The notes under the pieces were generated by a model. The model worked only from the letters and a program-made list of their open reading frames with translations. It was not told the DNA's origin and did no database searches. A DNA stretch of 64,000 bases from Cryobacterium zongtaii (GTDB taxonomy: Bacteria > Actinomycetota > Actinomycetes > Actinomycetales > Microbacteriaceae), in assembly GCF_002909375.1 (NCBI RefSeq), contig NZ_PPXD01000026.1:310001-374000 (forward strand). The letters run 5' to 3'. A program made the translations under genes and the position numbers. This document shows, piece after piece, positions 24,151 to 33,840 of this stretch (position 1 is the first letter of the stretch; each line of letters begins with the position of its first letter).

Positions 24151-25605
24151 CTATTGCAGTGACGAGGTCAGCCGGGCCAGGTTGTCGAGCACCTTGGCGC
24201 CGGCCGGCCGGTGGAGCCAGTCGGCCAGCTCGACCTTGCTGCTGTTGGCCCGGTAGCCGTCCTGCACCACCCGCATCCGCTTCACGAATTCGGCGCCGTG
24301 CACCAGAACCGAGACCTCCATGTTCAGGCTGAACGAGCGGATGTCCATATTGCTCGACCCCACCACCGACACGTCGTCGTCGATGGTGAAGTGCTTCGCG
24401 TGCAGCACCGTGGGCTCCGCGTAGAGGTAGATCGACACTCCCGCCCTCAGCAGCTCCTCGTAGTAGGACCGCTGCGCGTGGTAGACCAGCGCCTGATCGC
24501 CGATGTGCGAGGCGAACAGCTCCACCTCCACCCCGCGCGATGCCGCCGTGACGATGGCCAGCATCGTCGATTCCTCCGGCACAAAATAGGGGCTGGTGAT
24601 GCTCACCCGGCGCTCGGCCTTCTGAATGAGCATCGCGTAGAGCTTGAGGTTGTTGTCATTCTCGAAGCTCGGACCGCTCGGCAGCACCTGGGCGTCGAGC
24701 AGATCCGGGGCGGGGTCGAGCACGATGGGCGACGTGTCGAAGGGCAGCATCTCGTCGGTCTCGCTGAACCAGTCGGCGAGGAATACGGCGTTCAGCTCGC
24801 GCACCGCTGGCCCCTCGATGCGCATCATCAGCTCGTGCCAGCGCAGTCCGCGCTTGAGGTTGCCGGGCTTGAGGTAGGTGGCGTCGATCATGTTCTGCGA
24901 GCCGCTGAAGCCCAGCCGCCCGTCGACGACGAGGAGTTTGCGGTGGTTGCGCATGTCGGGCCGGCGCCACTGGCCCTTCCAGAACCGCAGCGGCAGCAGC
25001 GCATGCCACTCGGCGCCCATCGACGCAAACGCCGCGATGGTCTCCTTGCGGCGCGGCAGCATCAGGCAGGCGAGGTAGTCCGAGAGCACCCTGACCTGCA
25101 CGCCGCGCTGGATGGCCCGGGCCAGGGCGTCGAAGAACGGCTGCGTGACGGTATCTAGCACCAGGATGTAGAACTGCACGTGCACGAACTCGGTGGCCTC
25201 GTCGACGGCCTCCACCATCCGCTCGATCGAGCCCTCATAGTCCGGCAGCAGCTCCACCCGGTTGCCGCCCACCATGGGCAGCGCCCCGAGGTTGCGGTTC
25301 AGCTGCACGGCCGAGCCGAGCCAGGGCGGCCACTCGTCGCGGTGGCTCACCAGGTGCAGGCCCTCGGTGCGGGCCAGGATCAGCTCGTTCACCTCGCGTT
25401 GCTTCTCCCGCCTCCGCCGCGGCAGCCGCCCCACACCCACCAACAGGAAGATCAGCACGCCGAGGTAGGGGATGAAGATGATCGCCAGCACCCAGGCGAT
25501 GGCCGCGGATGGCCGCCGGTTGGCGGAGACGTACACCGTGGCGATGAGCACGAGAAGGGCGTGCAGCGCCACCAGTAGCCAGGCACCGAGCTGAAAATCC
25601 ACCAT
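24151..25605 (-). CDS. cls: Cardiolipin synthase (PLD superfamily)
   Basis: A 484-residue membrane enzyme. Two N-terminal membrane helices (LLVALHALLVLIATVYV and IAWVLAIIFIPYLGVLIFLLVG) precede two PLD phosphodiesterase domains with HKD motifs: NHRKLLVVDGRLGFSGSQNM and HAKHFTIDDDVSVVGSSNMD. It joins two phosphatidylglycerol molecules, or one with CDP-diacylglycerol, to give cardiolipin at the inner membrane. Length and motifs match the ClsA/ClsB type. ATG 25605 is preceded by an excellent AGGAGG site, so the longer upstream frame is not used. The last codons (SLQ, TAG) resemble a family B repeat end. Confidence 0.95.
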   Translation of the reverse strand: MVDFQLGAWLLVALHALLVLIATVYVSANRRPSAAIAWVLAIIFIPYLGVLIFLLVGVGRLPRRRREKQREVNELILARTEGLHLVSHRDEWPPWLGSAVQLNRNLGALPMVGGNRVELLPDYEGSIERMVEAVDEATEFVHVQFYILVLDTVTQPFFDALARAIQRGVQVRVLSDYLACLMLPRRKETIAAFASMGAEWHALLPLRFWKGQWRRPDMRNHRKLLVVDGRLGFSGSQNMIDATYLKPGNLKRGLRWHELMMRIEGPAVRELNAVFLADWFSETDEMLPFDTSPIVLDPAPDLLDAQVLPSGPSFENDNNLKLYAMLIQKAERRVSITSPYFVPEESTMLAIVTAASRGVEVELFASHIGDQALVYHAQRSYYEELLRAGVSIYLYAEPTVLHAKHFTIDDDVSVVGSSNMDIRSFSLNMEVSVLVHGAEFVKRMRVVQDGYRANSSKVELADWLHRPAGAKVLDNLARLTSSLQ

Positions 25606-25687
25606 CGTTCCTCCTAGTGCCATGTGGTGCGGTGCTGTGTGATGCGCGAGGTCACCAGGGTGGACTCGACGTGAACGTACACCAGCA

Positions 25688-27241
25688 TCACGCCGTCGGG
25701 GGCCCGGGGTCCGCCGGCGTGAACCGCAGGGCGAGCTCGAGCAACAGCCGGGTGCCGAACCCTGTCGCCCCCTGGCTCCGCCAGGACTCGTCCTTGTCCG
25801 CCTGCATGGTCCCGGCGATGTCGAGGTGCGCCCACGGGATGTCGCCCACGAACTCGGCGAGGAACAGCGCGGCCGTCGTGGCCCCGGCGTACTTGCCGCC
25901 CATGTTCGACAGGTCGGCCACCTCGGAGTCCAGTTGCACCCGATAGCGCTTCTCGAGCGGCAGCTGCCAGAGCGATTCGTCGGACTCCCGCCCGGCGGCC
26001 ACGGCCTGGTCAACGAGCGGCTGGCTGGTGCCGAACACGGCGGCGGTGTGCTGGCCCAGCGCCATCAGCGCCGCCCCGGTGAGGGTGGCAATGTCCACGA
26101 TCGCGTCAGGCGCTTCCTCCCCGGCCAAAACCAGCGCATCCGACATCACCAGCCGGCCCTCTGCATCGGTGTTCTTGACCTCGACGGTGGTGCCGCCTCG
26201 GATATGCAACACGTCGCCGAGTTTCATCGCCGAGCCAGATGGCATGTTGTCAGTGCACATGAGGAACGCGGTGACCTGGCTGGTGCAGCCCAGGTCCTTC
26301 AGTGCCGCCAGGGCACCGAGCACCGCCGCGGCACCGGCCATGTCCATCTTCATCGCCAGGTGCATGGGGTCGGAGGGTTTGAGGGAGATGCCGCCGGAGT
26401 CATACATGATGCCTTTGCCCACGAAAGCCAGCCGGGCCGGCCGGGCCTGCGACGCCGCCAGGGCAGGGTCGGGCCGGTAGACCAGCTTGATGATGCGCGG
26501 CTCCTCGACGCTGCCCGCGTTGACGCCGAGCAGGCCGCCGCAACCCAGCTCGATGATCTGTGCTTTGTCGAAGATCGTCGACTCCAGGTCTCGGTTGGCG
26601 CCGAGCCGCACCGCGAGGTCGGCGAGGTCGGTGGCGGTGAGATGGCTCGGCGGGGTGTTCGCCAGGTCGCGGGCCAGGTTGGTGGCGCGGGCCAGGATCT
26701 CACCTCGGTGGGCGCCGGCGGCCACCGCGCCGGCCTGCTCCGGCTCGACCACGATGTCGAGCGAGATCAGGGGCACATGGCGGCTGGACGGCTTCACCGC
26801 GGTGTACCGGTAGCGCGCGAGCAACACGCCCTCGGTGATCAGTTGCCCGACGCGTTCGGCAGGCAGGGGCACCACGCCCGGGTGCAAACCGACCCGGGGG
26901 TGCCGGTGCGCGGCCCGGGCGAAGGTGGCAGCGGCATCCCGCAGGATTGCGTCGGTGATCTCGTCGGCGGGGCCTGTGCCCACCAGGTAGAGCTGCGGGC
27001 CGGACTGCTGCGGCACCAGCAGCGACTGCCCGGGTTCGGCGTCGAAGCCAAGACCGGCGAGCGCCTCGCGGGGCACCGTGACAGCGTCGGGCAGGTCCCC
27101 GGTGGGCCCGACGAGGAAGCCGACGGCGTCCAGACCCACCGACACGTCGCTGACGACCAGGACGCCCACCGCGTTGGCCGGGTCGAGGGAGGGTGTCGCG
27201 CTGAACGACTCTGGAATGAGCTTGTGCGATCCGAGGGACAT
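25688..27241 (-). CDS. pepA: Leucyl aminopeptidase (M17 family)
   Basis: A 517-residue cytoplasmic two-zinc aminopeptidase. The C-terminal catalytic half carries GKGIMYDSGGISLKP (metal-binding Lys and Asp) and the M17 signature NTDAEGRL at 357-364, followed by IATLTGAALMALG. It removes N-terminal residues from peptides in protein turnover and may also process glutathione conjugates. The ATG has AGGAG. It is followed 82 bases later by cls on the same strand and preceded by the SLC13 permease; no tight coupling is visible. The N-terminal half is typical for the family and less conserved. Confidence 0.94.
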   Translation of the reverse strand: MSLGSHKLIPESFSATPSLDPANAVGVLVVSDVSVGLDAVGFLVGPTGDLPDAVTVPREALAGLGFDAEPGQSLLVPQQSGPQLYLVGTGPADEITDAILRDAAATFARAAHRHPRVGLHPGVVPLPAERVGQLITEGVLLARYRYTAVKPSSRHVPLISLDIVVEPEQAGAVAAGAHRGEILARATNLARDLANTPPSHLTATDLADLAVRLGANRDLESTIFDKAQIIELGCGGLLGVNAGSVEEPRIIKLVYRPDPALAASQARPARLAFVGKGIMYDSGGISLKPSDPMHLAMKMDMAGAAAVLGALAALKDLGCTSQVTAFLMCTDNMPSGSAMKLGDVLHIRGGTTVEVKNTDAEGRLVMSDALVLAGEEAPDAIVDIATLTGAALMALGQHTAAVFGTSQPLVDQAVAAGRESDESLWQLPLEKRYRVQLDSEVADLSNMGGKYAGATTAALFLAEFVGDIPWAHLDIAGTMQADKDESWRSQGATGFGTRLLLELALRFTPADPGPPTA

Positions 27242-27270
27242 GCGGGGCTCCTAGGGGTTGGGCCGGATGG

Positions 27271-28860
27271 TCATGGGTGGAAGGGCCAGAAGACGGGCAC
27301 CAGCAGGGTCGCGACCGCGAGGAAGAGCGCCACCAGGGGCAGGCCGAGCTTCCAGTAATCGCCGAAGTGGTACGCGCCGGGACCGAGCACCATGGTGTTG
27401 GCGGGGGTGGCCACCGGGGTGAGGAACGACGCGGCCGCGGCGACGGCGACGCCCATCAGCAGCGGCAGCGCCGAGATACCCGTTTCGGCCGCGATGGCGA
27501 TCGCAATGGGCGCCACGATCAGGGCGGTGGCCATGTTGCTGATCAGCTGGCCGAGGATCACGGTGACCACGGCGATGCCGAACAGCAGCAGCACCGGGCT
27601 CGGCTCCCCCGCCGGGCCGATCCGGCCCACCACGTCGACAAGGCCGGCGGCCAGGAGATCGGCCGCGCCGCTGACCTGGATCGCGGTGGACAACGGGATC
27701 ATGCCGCCCACCAGGATCAGGGTGGTCCAGGCCATCGACCGGTGCGCCTGCGGCACCGTGAGCACCCGCAGCAGCACCATCGCGCACGCGGCGAGCAGCG
27801 CCGCAACCGCAGGCGGCACCAGCCCGGTGGCCAGCAAGATCACCATGCCGGCTAGCACGACCAGAGCCGGCCGGGCCCGCGGCCCCATCGGCACGGCCTG
27901 GCGGCGGATACTGGCTGGCTCGTCGACCACGACGACGTTGGGGTCGCCGGAGGTGGTCTCCAACGCGTCCCAGGTGCCGCGCAGCAGCAGCAGGTCGCCC
28001 GGCGCCAGCACCGTGTCGGTGAGGTCGTCACCGCTGCGCTGGATGGCCACCACCACGAGCTGGCCGCTGTCGGTGACCATACCGGTGAACACGTGTTCAC
28101 CCACGAAAGGCGACCGCGGCGGCACCAGCACCTCGGTGAGGCCGACTTCCCGGTTGAGCAGCCCGCCCGGCGGGCCGTCGGCGGCGAGCCGATACTGGTC
28201 CGCGAGGGTCTGAGCGTGCGAGCTGAGGTCACGCGGGGCCGAGGCAGCGGTGCGAGCGGGCAGCAATCGGCCGCCGAACAGCACCGTGATCAGGATCGTG
28301 CCGGTCACCAGCGGCAGGCCCACCAGGCCGAACTCGAAGAAGCCGAACGCCCGCTCGCCGCTGTCCACCGCCAACTCGGAGACGAGCACGTTGACCGGAG
28401 TCCCGGTCAGCGCCAGCAGGGAGCCCGCGTGGGCGCCGAACGCGAGGGGCATCAGCATCCGTGACGGTGGCTCGCGGATGCGCATGGCCAGCACCACCAC
28501 CATCGGCAGCAGGGCGGCGACGGCACCGTTCACGCTGATCAGTGCGGTAACCACAGCCACAAGCAGCATCACCAGCACCAGCAGCCGTCGCCGGCTGGTG
28601 CCGGCGCTGGAGACCAGCCGCTGGCCGGCCCAGGTAGTTACGCCGGTGGCGTCGAGCGCCTCGCTGACCACGAACAGTGCGGCGATGAAGACGATCACCG
28701 GGTCGCCGAAACCAGCCAGGGTCTGCTCGAAGGTCAGCACTCCTGTGGCGAAGAGGGCCAGCGCCACCCCGACCGCCACGATCTCCACCGGTAGCCGGTT
28801 CCAGACGAAGAGCACCACGGCGGCGGCCAGCACCACCAGGGTCACCGCGATCGGGTCCAC
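27271..28860 (-). CDS. SLC13-family permease with an internal TrkA_C (RCK_C) domain
   Basis: A 529-residue membrane protein with two blocks of membrane helices (about 1-205 and 310-529). Between them lies a soluble segment with the RCK_C pattern (LTEVLVPPRSPFVGE...LVVVAIQRSGDDL...LAPGDLLLLRG). This arrangement is typical of SLC13/ArsB-like divalent anion permeases such as sulfate, thiosulfate or dicarboxylate carriers. NVLVS and ALTGTPVNV near residue 140 form one of the conserved re-entrant motifs. It starts at GTG nine bases after the MFS stop, with GGGGAG in the end of the MFS gene, so it is probably translated from the same message. Substrate unknown. Confidence 0.85.
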   Translation of the reverse strand: MDPIAVTLVVLAAAVVLFVWNRLPVEIVAVGVALALFATGVLTFEQTLAGFGDPVIVFIAALFVVSEALDATGVTTWAGQRLVSSAGTSRRRLLVLVMLLVAVVTALISVNGAVAALLPMVVVLAMRIREPPSRMLMPLAFGAHAGSLLALTGTPVNVLVSELAVDSGERAFGFFEFGLVGLPLVTGTILITVLFGGRLLPARTAASAPRDLSSHAQTLADQYRLAADGPPGGLLNREVGLTEVLVPPRSPFVGEHVFTGMVTDSGQLVVVAIQRSGDDLTDTVLAPGDLLLLRGTWDALETTSGDPNVVVVDEPASIRRQAVPMGPRARPALVVLAGMVILLATGLVPPAVAALLAACAMVLLRVLTVPQAHRSMAWTTLILVGGMIPLSTAIQVSGAADLLAAGLVDVVGRIGPAGEPSPVLLLFGIAVVTVILGQLISNMATALIVAPIAIAIAAETGISALPLLMGVAVAAAASFLTPVATPANTMVLGPGAYHFGDYWKLGLPLVALFLAVATLLVPVFWPFHP

Positions 28861-28869
28861 GGGGCCGGC

Positions 28870-30561
28870 CTACTCCCCTGCGGCGCGGTAGGGCCCGGTA
28901 CCGGCGGACTCTGCCGGGTCGGGTTCCGCACCGCTGGAGAGCACCGGCGGGATGTCGCCCGGCCGGTAGTCGGGCATCCGACCGGCGGGGATGATGGCGA
29001 GCAGTGCGATGCCGGCCAGGCCGAGCAGGGAGATCTGCAGCGCCCGCAGTCGGGCATCCGCATTGATGAGCACGGCCTCGTCGACCTGCTCCTGGGTGGC
29101 GGTGGTGTCGCTTAGCACCTCCTCCAGCCGATCGTTGGTGACGAAGTTAACACTGTCCAGCGGCACCTGCGCCGTGAGTTCCGCCGGCAGGGTGGGGCTC
29201 TCGGCCACACTCGTAGTGATCAGGGCACTGAGCAGGCCCACCGCGAAGACGCTGGCCACGGCGATGCCGACGCTGCCGGAGATGTTGTGCACCAGGCCCC
29301 GCCAGGCACCGACGTCGCCCGCGAGCCGTTTGGGCGCGGCCGAGAGCAGGGTATTGAAGACCAGGGCCACGATCGCGCCCTGGCCCAGGCCCAGGATGAT
29401 GAGGCCGAGGACGACAACGAGCTGTTCCCACTCGTTGCGGATGGTGAAGGCGAGCAGCGTCAGGCCGAAGGCCACCACCACGAAGCCGACCCGGGCGATG
29501 GTGTGCGGCGGGTACCGGCGGTACAGGGTGGCGACGAGGGTGCTGGCGACGAAGATCGACAGGGTGTACGGGATGATCGCGATCGACGTTTGGAAGCTTG
29601 ACCTACCCTGCACGATCTGGATGTAGAGCGGGATCAAGAAGTTCGCGGCCGTGCCGACGAAAAGCATCGCCGCCATCGCGAATGTCGTCGCCTTCTCGGA
29701 CCCCGATTTGAGAACCTCGAGGTCGAAGATCTGCGCCCGGTGCGCGGCCTTCTGCCGGCGCAGCCAGACGAAGAAGGCCTGACCGATGATGGCCCCGAAG
29801 ATGATCAGCACGGGCGCCGGCGAGACGCCGAGGATGTTGAACGGGGCCGCGTCGCTGGCCAGAACGACGCCCCAGGTGTTGAGCCCGCTGAAGCCGAAGC
29901 TGAGCAGGATGATCGACCCGGCCGCCAGCAGTGCCCCCACCCAGTCGATGGTGACCCCCGGCTGCGGTGGCACCACCTTGAGCCGGAAGCTGAGCAGCAG
30001 GTTCACCCCGGCGAGCACCACTATGAGGGCGAAGGAGTACCGCCAGCCGATGGTCGAGGCGAAGGTGCCGGCGATGAGCAGGGCGAGCACTCCGGCAGCC
30101 GGGATGGCGGCGGCCAGGTACCCGATCGCCTTGGCCTGCTGTTCGCCGTGGAAGTTCGCGGCGATGAACACCACCAGCGCCGGGGCGATCAGGGCGATCA
30201 CCGCTCCGGAGGCGGCCTGGGCCACGAAGAGCATGGCCGGGGACACGCTCAGTGCCACGGCGGCCATCGCCAGGCCGTGGATGACCACGGCGATCTGGAA
30301 CACCCGTCGGGAGCCGAACTTCGCCCCGACCTTGGCGCCGAGCAGGATGAACGCCGCCATCGCGAAGGTGCCGGCAGTGATGGCCGTGCCCACGCTCGTG
30401 GCGGGCGTGTCCAGTTCGGTGGTGATGCCCTGCATCGACACGGTGAGGGCGTTCACGGCGAACGACGCCTGGATCTGAGTGAGCACCACTACGACCAGTG
30501 GCAGCCAGGAGGTCGTCGTTGGGGGTGCCGGTGGGCTCTCCGGCAGGGTGTGTGCGGCCAT
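28870..30561 (-). CDS. MFS transporter, DHA2 (EmrB/QacA-like) family
   Basis: A 563-residue drug-exporter-type permease with about 14 membrane segments. The start of helix 1 is SWLPLVVVVLTQIQASFAVNALTVSM, and a motif C-like stretch lies at SGAVIALIAPALVVFI. An extended periplasmic loop between the last two helices (AESPTLPAEL...NFVTNDRLEEV...) is characteristic of 14-helix exporters. ATG 30561 was chosen because GAGGGG precedes it; a GTG at 30594 would add 11 residues. It is divergent from an AraC regulator, which likely controls it, and is coupled to the SLC13 permease. Confidence 0.88.
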   Translation of the reverse strand: MAAHTLPESPPAPPTTTSWLPLVVVVLTQIQASFAVNALTVSMQGITTELDTPATSVGTAITAGTFAMAAFILLGAKVGAKFGSRRVFQIAVVIHGLAMAAVALSVSPAMLFVAQAASGAVIALIAPALVVFIAANFHGEQQAKAIGYLAAAIPAAGVLALLIAGTFASTIGWRYSFALIVVLAGVNLLLSFRLKVVPPQPGVTIDWVGALLAAGSIILLSFGFSGLNTWGVVLASDAAPFNILGVSPAPVLIIFGAIIGQAFFVWLRRQKAAHRAQIFDLEVLKSGSEKATTFAMAAMLFVGTAANFLIPLYIQIVQGRSSFQTSIAIIPYTLSIFVASTLVATLYRRYPPHTIARVGFVVVAFGLTLLAFTIRNEWEQLVVVLGLIILGLGQGAIVALVFNTLLSAAPKRLAGDVGAWRGLVHNISGSVGIAVASVFAVGLLSALITTSVAESPTLPAELTAQVPLDSVNFVTNDRLEEVLSDTTATQEQVDEAVLINADARLRALQISLLGLAGIALLAIIPAGRMPDYRPGDIPPVLSSGAEPDPAESAGTGPYRAAGE

Positions 30562-30799
30562 GGCTGATGATCCCCTCGCTCGCCGGTCACTCACCCGGTC
30601 TGTATGGAAGTCACCCTAAGACCGGGAATCCGGCCCGCAGGGGATCTGTCGCGAGTCTGCCCAGACGCTGGCGCAAAATTGCTCTATCTCGGCAACCGAC
30701 GTTGCCGGGACCGGTGTCTCGCAGTACCGTGCTGCGTGAATTCACGCCAGGCCCGGGGCCGCTGCTCGCGGCGCCGCTCAGACCAACCGGGGGGGCACC

Positions 30800-31780
30800 A
30801 TGTGGGTACCGATTCCCGTCGGCGCCATGCAGCACATCATTGCCCAGGCCGGTCCGGTGCCGTTGCCCGACCGGGTGGTGACCGCGCTGGCCCGGCGGTT
30901 CTTCGTGCCGGAGTCCACGGTGTTCCACTTCTCCGCGAAGAGGCGCCTGGTCGGGCAGACCTCGGTGACCCTCACCACGCAGTCGCCATTCAGGTTCGAC
31001 GGCAGCACCGACCTGACCCCGGGGCTCCTGCACGTGGTGTTCCTGCTCAACGGGCGGATGGGCATCCGGATCGGCGGCGGCCCGGTACGCAACCTGAGAC
31101 CAATAAGTGGTTACACGGTGCCGGGTTGGGACGACGTGACTCTGGAGAGCACCGAAATGACCCGCGGTCTCGCCATCCAGTTGCCGCAGTCTCGGCTCGC
31201 CGAACGCGGAGTGCGCGTGCGCAGCGACCACCAGCCGATCGATGATTCCGGCTCGCTCGGCCTGCCGTTGCGGTTGTTCGCTCTGTCGATCGTCGACAGC
31301 GCCTGGTCGCCCAGCGGCGTGGGCACTCTGATGGTGGAGCGCACCCTCGAGGACCTCGTGGTGGGCCTGCTGCTGGAGGGTGACGGGTATGCGATGGACA
31401 GCGAGGACCTGCGGACGGGCCTGCGGCTACGGGCTCGCACCCAGATCGATGCGCGGCACCGGGACCCCGACCTCACACCGGCGACCCTGGCCGCGCAGCT
31501 CGGCGTCTCGTTGCGGCACCTGCAGCGGGCCTTCGAAGGCAGCGGCGAAACCGTGGCGCATGAGATCGCTAGGGCACGCGCCGAATCGGCCGCAATGTTG
31601 CTGACCATGCCGCATTCCACCGGCCTGACGATTGCGGATGTGGCGGCTAGGGCCGGGTACAGCTCGACTTTCGAGCTACGGGCCGGATTTAGGGCCCGGT
31701 ATGCCATGCTTCCCTCGGAGTATCGGAGCCACCGACTGGTTCCTGGCGTCGAGCGCAATTCCGCGCCTCGGGGTGCGTGA
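30800..31780 (+). CDS. AraC-family transcriptional regulator
   Basis: A 326-residue regulator with an N-terminal cupin-like region typical of the AraC_binding_2 group and a C-terminal double helix-turn-helix: DLTPATLAAQLGVSLRHLQRAFEGSGETVAHEIARARAE (first HTH) and LTIADVAARAGYSSTFELRAGFRARYAMLPSEYR (second). It probably activates or represses the divergent MFS/SLC13 pair across the 238-base gap; the inducer is not evident. The ATG is preceded by GGGGGG. The gene ends 113 bases before the META lipoprotein gene. Confidence 0.9.
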   Translation: MWVPIPVGAMQHIIAQAGPVPLPDRVVTALARRFFVPESTVFHFSAKRRLVGQTSVTLTTQSPFRFDGSTDLTPGLLHVVFLLNGRMGIRIGGGPVRNLRPISGYTVPGWDDVTLESTEMTRGLAIQLPQSRLAERGVRVRSDHQPIDDSGSLGLPLRLFALSIVDSAWSPSGVGTLMVERTLEDLVVGLLLEGDGYAMDSEDLRTGLRLRARTQIDARHRDPDLTPATLAAQLGVSLRHLQRAFEGSGETVAHEIARARAESAAMLLTMPHSTGLTIADVAARAGYSSTFELRAGFRARYAMLPSEYRSHRLVPGVERNSAPRGA

Positions 31781-31893
31781 TTCCGCGTCAGCATCCCCTG
31801 CCGAGGTCCCGCTGCCTCCATAGTGAGCAGCACAGCAACATGCTCCACCGGCACGCACGCAGCGTGCAAGCTCCCCAGCCGAGAGGTCACGAC

Positions 31894-32619
31894 ATGGCAC
31901 CCCATCCTTCCGCCCGGATTCTGGCGGCCGCGACCCTGCTCCTCGTCCTCGCCGGCTGCAGCATCCAAACGCCGAACTCGGCCTCCAGCTCGGGCACCGT
32001 TCAGGCCGGCGCCCTCGTGGGCACCTGGGTTCTCGAGGAGACCTTCGACAGCCCCGAACAGCCGTACATCTCCTTCGTGCAGGACAACACCTGGAGCGCC
32101 TCCGACGGCTGCAACCGGGTGCAGGGCACCTGGGAGGTCGACTCCGACGGCACCCTCACGACGACCTCCGGCCCGCAGACCATGATGGCCTGCCCCGGCG
32201 CGCAGCTGCCGCTGGCGGTCACCCGCGGCACCCGGGTGGAGGTCGACGGTGACACCCTGGTCATCCACAGTTCGTTCGACTCGACGGCGACAACCCTGGT
32301 GCGGTCCACCGACAGCACCGTCGGCCCGCAGGGTCTCCCGATCGGCTATTGGGTGGAGTCGAACACTCCGACAGCGCCGTTCCTGTCGATCGAGGCCGAC
32401 GGCACTTACTCCGGCAACGACGGTTGCAACGTGCTCACCGGATCGTGGGAGCAGGCCGATGACGAGGCGATCCTCTTCACCGGCGGCGTTACCACGCTGA
32501 TGGCCTGCGAGGGCGTGGATCAGTGGCTGAACCAAGCCGCCCAGGGCCGGGTGCAGGCCGGCGTGATGACCCTGCAAGCCGCCGACGGCACCGTGCTCGG
32601 CCAACTGACGGCCCGCTAG
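31894..32619 (+). CDS. Lipoprotein with two META (HslJ-like) domains
   Basis: A 241-residue secreted lipoprotein. The signal peptide ends in the lipobox LAGC with Cys22. Two tandem META/DUF306 repeats follow: the first has GTWVLEETF, SDGCNRVQGTWEV and QTMMACPG, the second IGYWVES, NDGCNVLTGSWEQ and TTLMACEG. Each repeat contains the family pair GCN and MAC, whose cysteines could form one disulfide per domain. HslJ in E. coli is linked to novobiocin resistance and heat stress; function here is unknown. The ATG follows GAGAGG. A small DUF4190 protein is encoded 14 bases downstream. Confidence 0.88.
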   Translation: MAPHPSARILAAATLLLVLAGCSIQTPNSASSSGTVQAGALVGTWVLEETFDSPEQPYISFVQDNTWSASDGCNRVQGTWEVDSDGTLTTTSGPQTMMACPGAQLPLAVTRGTRVEVDGDTLVIHSSFDSTATTLVRSTDSTVGPQGLPIGYWVESNTPTAPFLSIEADGTYSGNDGCNVLTGSWEQADDEAILFTGGVTTLMACEGVDQWLNQAAQGRVQAGVMTLQAADGTVLGQLTAR

Positions 32620-32633
32620 GGAAGAGGCAGCGT

Positions 32634-32966
32634 ATGGGCACCTATCCGCTCACCATCGTGCTCATCGTGGGAGTCGCGATCGCGCTGGTCTTCCTGCTGC
32701 GGTTCGGCATCCGCCAGAACGCCGCCGCGGCCGCCGTCGACCCGGACCCGGATGCGACGGGCGCCCTGGCCGTGCTCAGTTTCATCCTGGCGCTGATCCT
32801 GCCGGTGATCGGGGTGGTGCTTGGCCATGTCACGCTGTCCCGCATCGCGCGCGGCCAGGCCAGCGGGCGCACCTTCGCCTATGCGGCGCTGTGGGTGGGC
32901 TACCTGTTGCTGGCCCTGGAACTGGGTGTGATCATCTTCCTGTACCAGAACAACTACTGGGCTTGA
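32634..32966 (+). CDS. DUF4190-type small membrane protein
   Basis: A 110-residue protein with three membrane helices: PLTIVLIVGVAIALVFLL, a typical DUF4190 pair LAVLSFILALILPVIGVVLGHVTLSRIARGQ, and FAYAALWVGYLLLALELGVIIFLY. The GHVTLSRIARGQASGR segment between helices is the family hallmark. The function is unknown. It follows the META lipoprotein by 14 bases with AGAGG as ribosome site, so they form an operon. It converges on the cell-wall gene 22 bases away. Confidence 0.8.
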   Translation: MGTYPLTIVLIVGVAIALVFLLRFGIRQNAAAAAVDPDPDATGALAVLSFILALILPVIGVVLGHVTLSRIARGQASGRTFAYAALWVGYLLLALELGVIIFLYQNNYWA

Positions 32967-32988
32967 CCGGCGCCGGGGCGCGGGCTGA

Positions 32989-33840
32989 TCAGTACCAGTT
33001 CATCGCCTGCGAGTGCGACCAGGCTGCGCACGGGGTGCCGTAGGAGCCGTTGATGTACTCGAGTCCCCAGGCGATCTGGGTGCTCGCGTTCGTGGCCCAG
33101 TCCGAGCCGGCCGAGGCCATCTTGCTGCCGGGCAGCGCCTGCGGGATGCCGGTGGCCCCGCCGTTGTCGTTGTAGGCCGTGTACTTCCACTCGGATTCCT
33201 TCTGCCACAGCTGAGCCAGGCAGGAGAACTGGGATTCGCCCCAGCCGTACCGCGACGAGGCCAGGCTCGCGGCGGTGGCCTTCGCACCGGCGGGGGTGTT
33301 GCCGGCGGCCACGGCGTCGGCGGCGGCCTGTGCTTCGGCGGCGGCCTGAGCGTCGGCGGCGGCCTGAGCGGCTGCGGCCTCCACGGCCACCCGGTCGGCT
33401 TCCACGGCGGCGGCCTGCACTGTCGCGGTCTGCTCCTTGGCCTGGGTGGTGAGCTCGCTGACCTCGGACAGCGGCATCGAGTAGTAGCCGGCCAGGGTGC
33501 TGGACGTGGCCGATAGGGCCGACGCATCCACCTTGTTCGCGGCGGCTTCGAGCGCGGTGTCGGCGTCGACGAGGGCCACGGATGCGGCGAGGTGCGTCTT
33601 GCTGATGGCCGCGGCCTTGGCGGCGGCACGGTCGTCGCGCTCCTGCTGGGCCTGCTGCTGCTGGTCGGCGACGGCGGACTGCACGGTGAAACCGGTGCCG
33701 GTCACCACCCCGGCGAGCACGAGGCCTCCGGCGAGGAGGGTGAGGCGCTTGCTGCGCGAGCGGCGGTTCTTGCGCTCAGCGCGGGTGCTGGTGGTGCTGG
33801 GAATTTCGGGCGTGGCGTTCTGGGTGTTTTCGGGGCGCAT
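32989..33840 (-). CDS. Secreted Apf-type lytic-transglycosylase-like cell-wall protein
   Basis: A 283-residue protein. A basic N-terminus precedes one helix (LTLLAGGLVLAGVVTGTGFTV) serving as a signal or anchor. Residues 55-195 are Ala/Gln-rich and likely coiled coil (AQAAADAQAAAEAQAAADAV). The last 80 residues (SCLAQLWQKESEWKYTAYN...GIPQALPGSKMASAG...QIAWGLEYINGSYG...AWSHSQAMNWY) match the C-terminal domain shared by aggregation-promoting factors and actinobacterial transglycosylase-like proteins, with Glu of KESEW as candidate catalytic residue. It likely acts on peptidoglycan outside the cell. ATG 33840 was chosen because the longer frame has no signal-like start. The 264-base gap upstream has two TTCACATGGC copies 25 bp apart on the minus strand. 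Confidence 0.85.
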   Translation of the reverse strand: MRPENTQNATPEIPSTTSTRAERKNRRSRSKRLTLLAGGLVLAGVVTGTGFTVQSAVADQQQQAQQERDDRAAAKAAAISKTHLAASVALVDADTALEAAANKVDASALSATSSTLAGYYSMPLSEVSELTTQAKEQTATVQAAAVEADRVAVEAAAAQAAADAQAAAEAQAAADAVAAGNTPAGAKATAASLASSRYGWGESQFSCLAQLWQKESEWKYTAYNDNGGATGIPQALPGSKMASAGSDWATNASTQIAWGLEYINGSYGTPCAAWSHSQAMNWY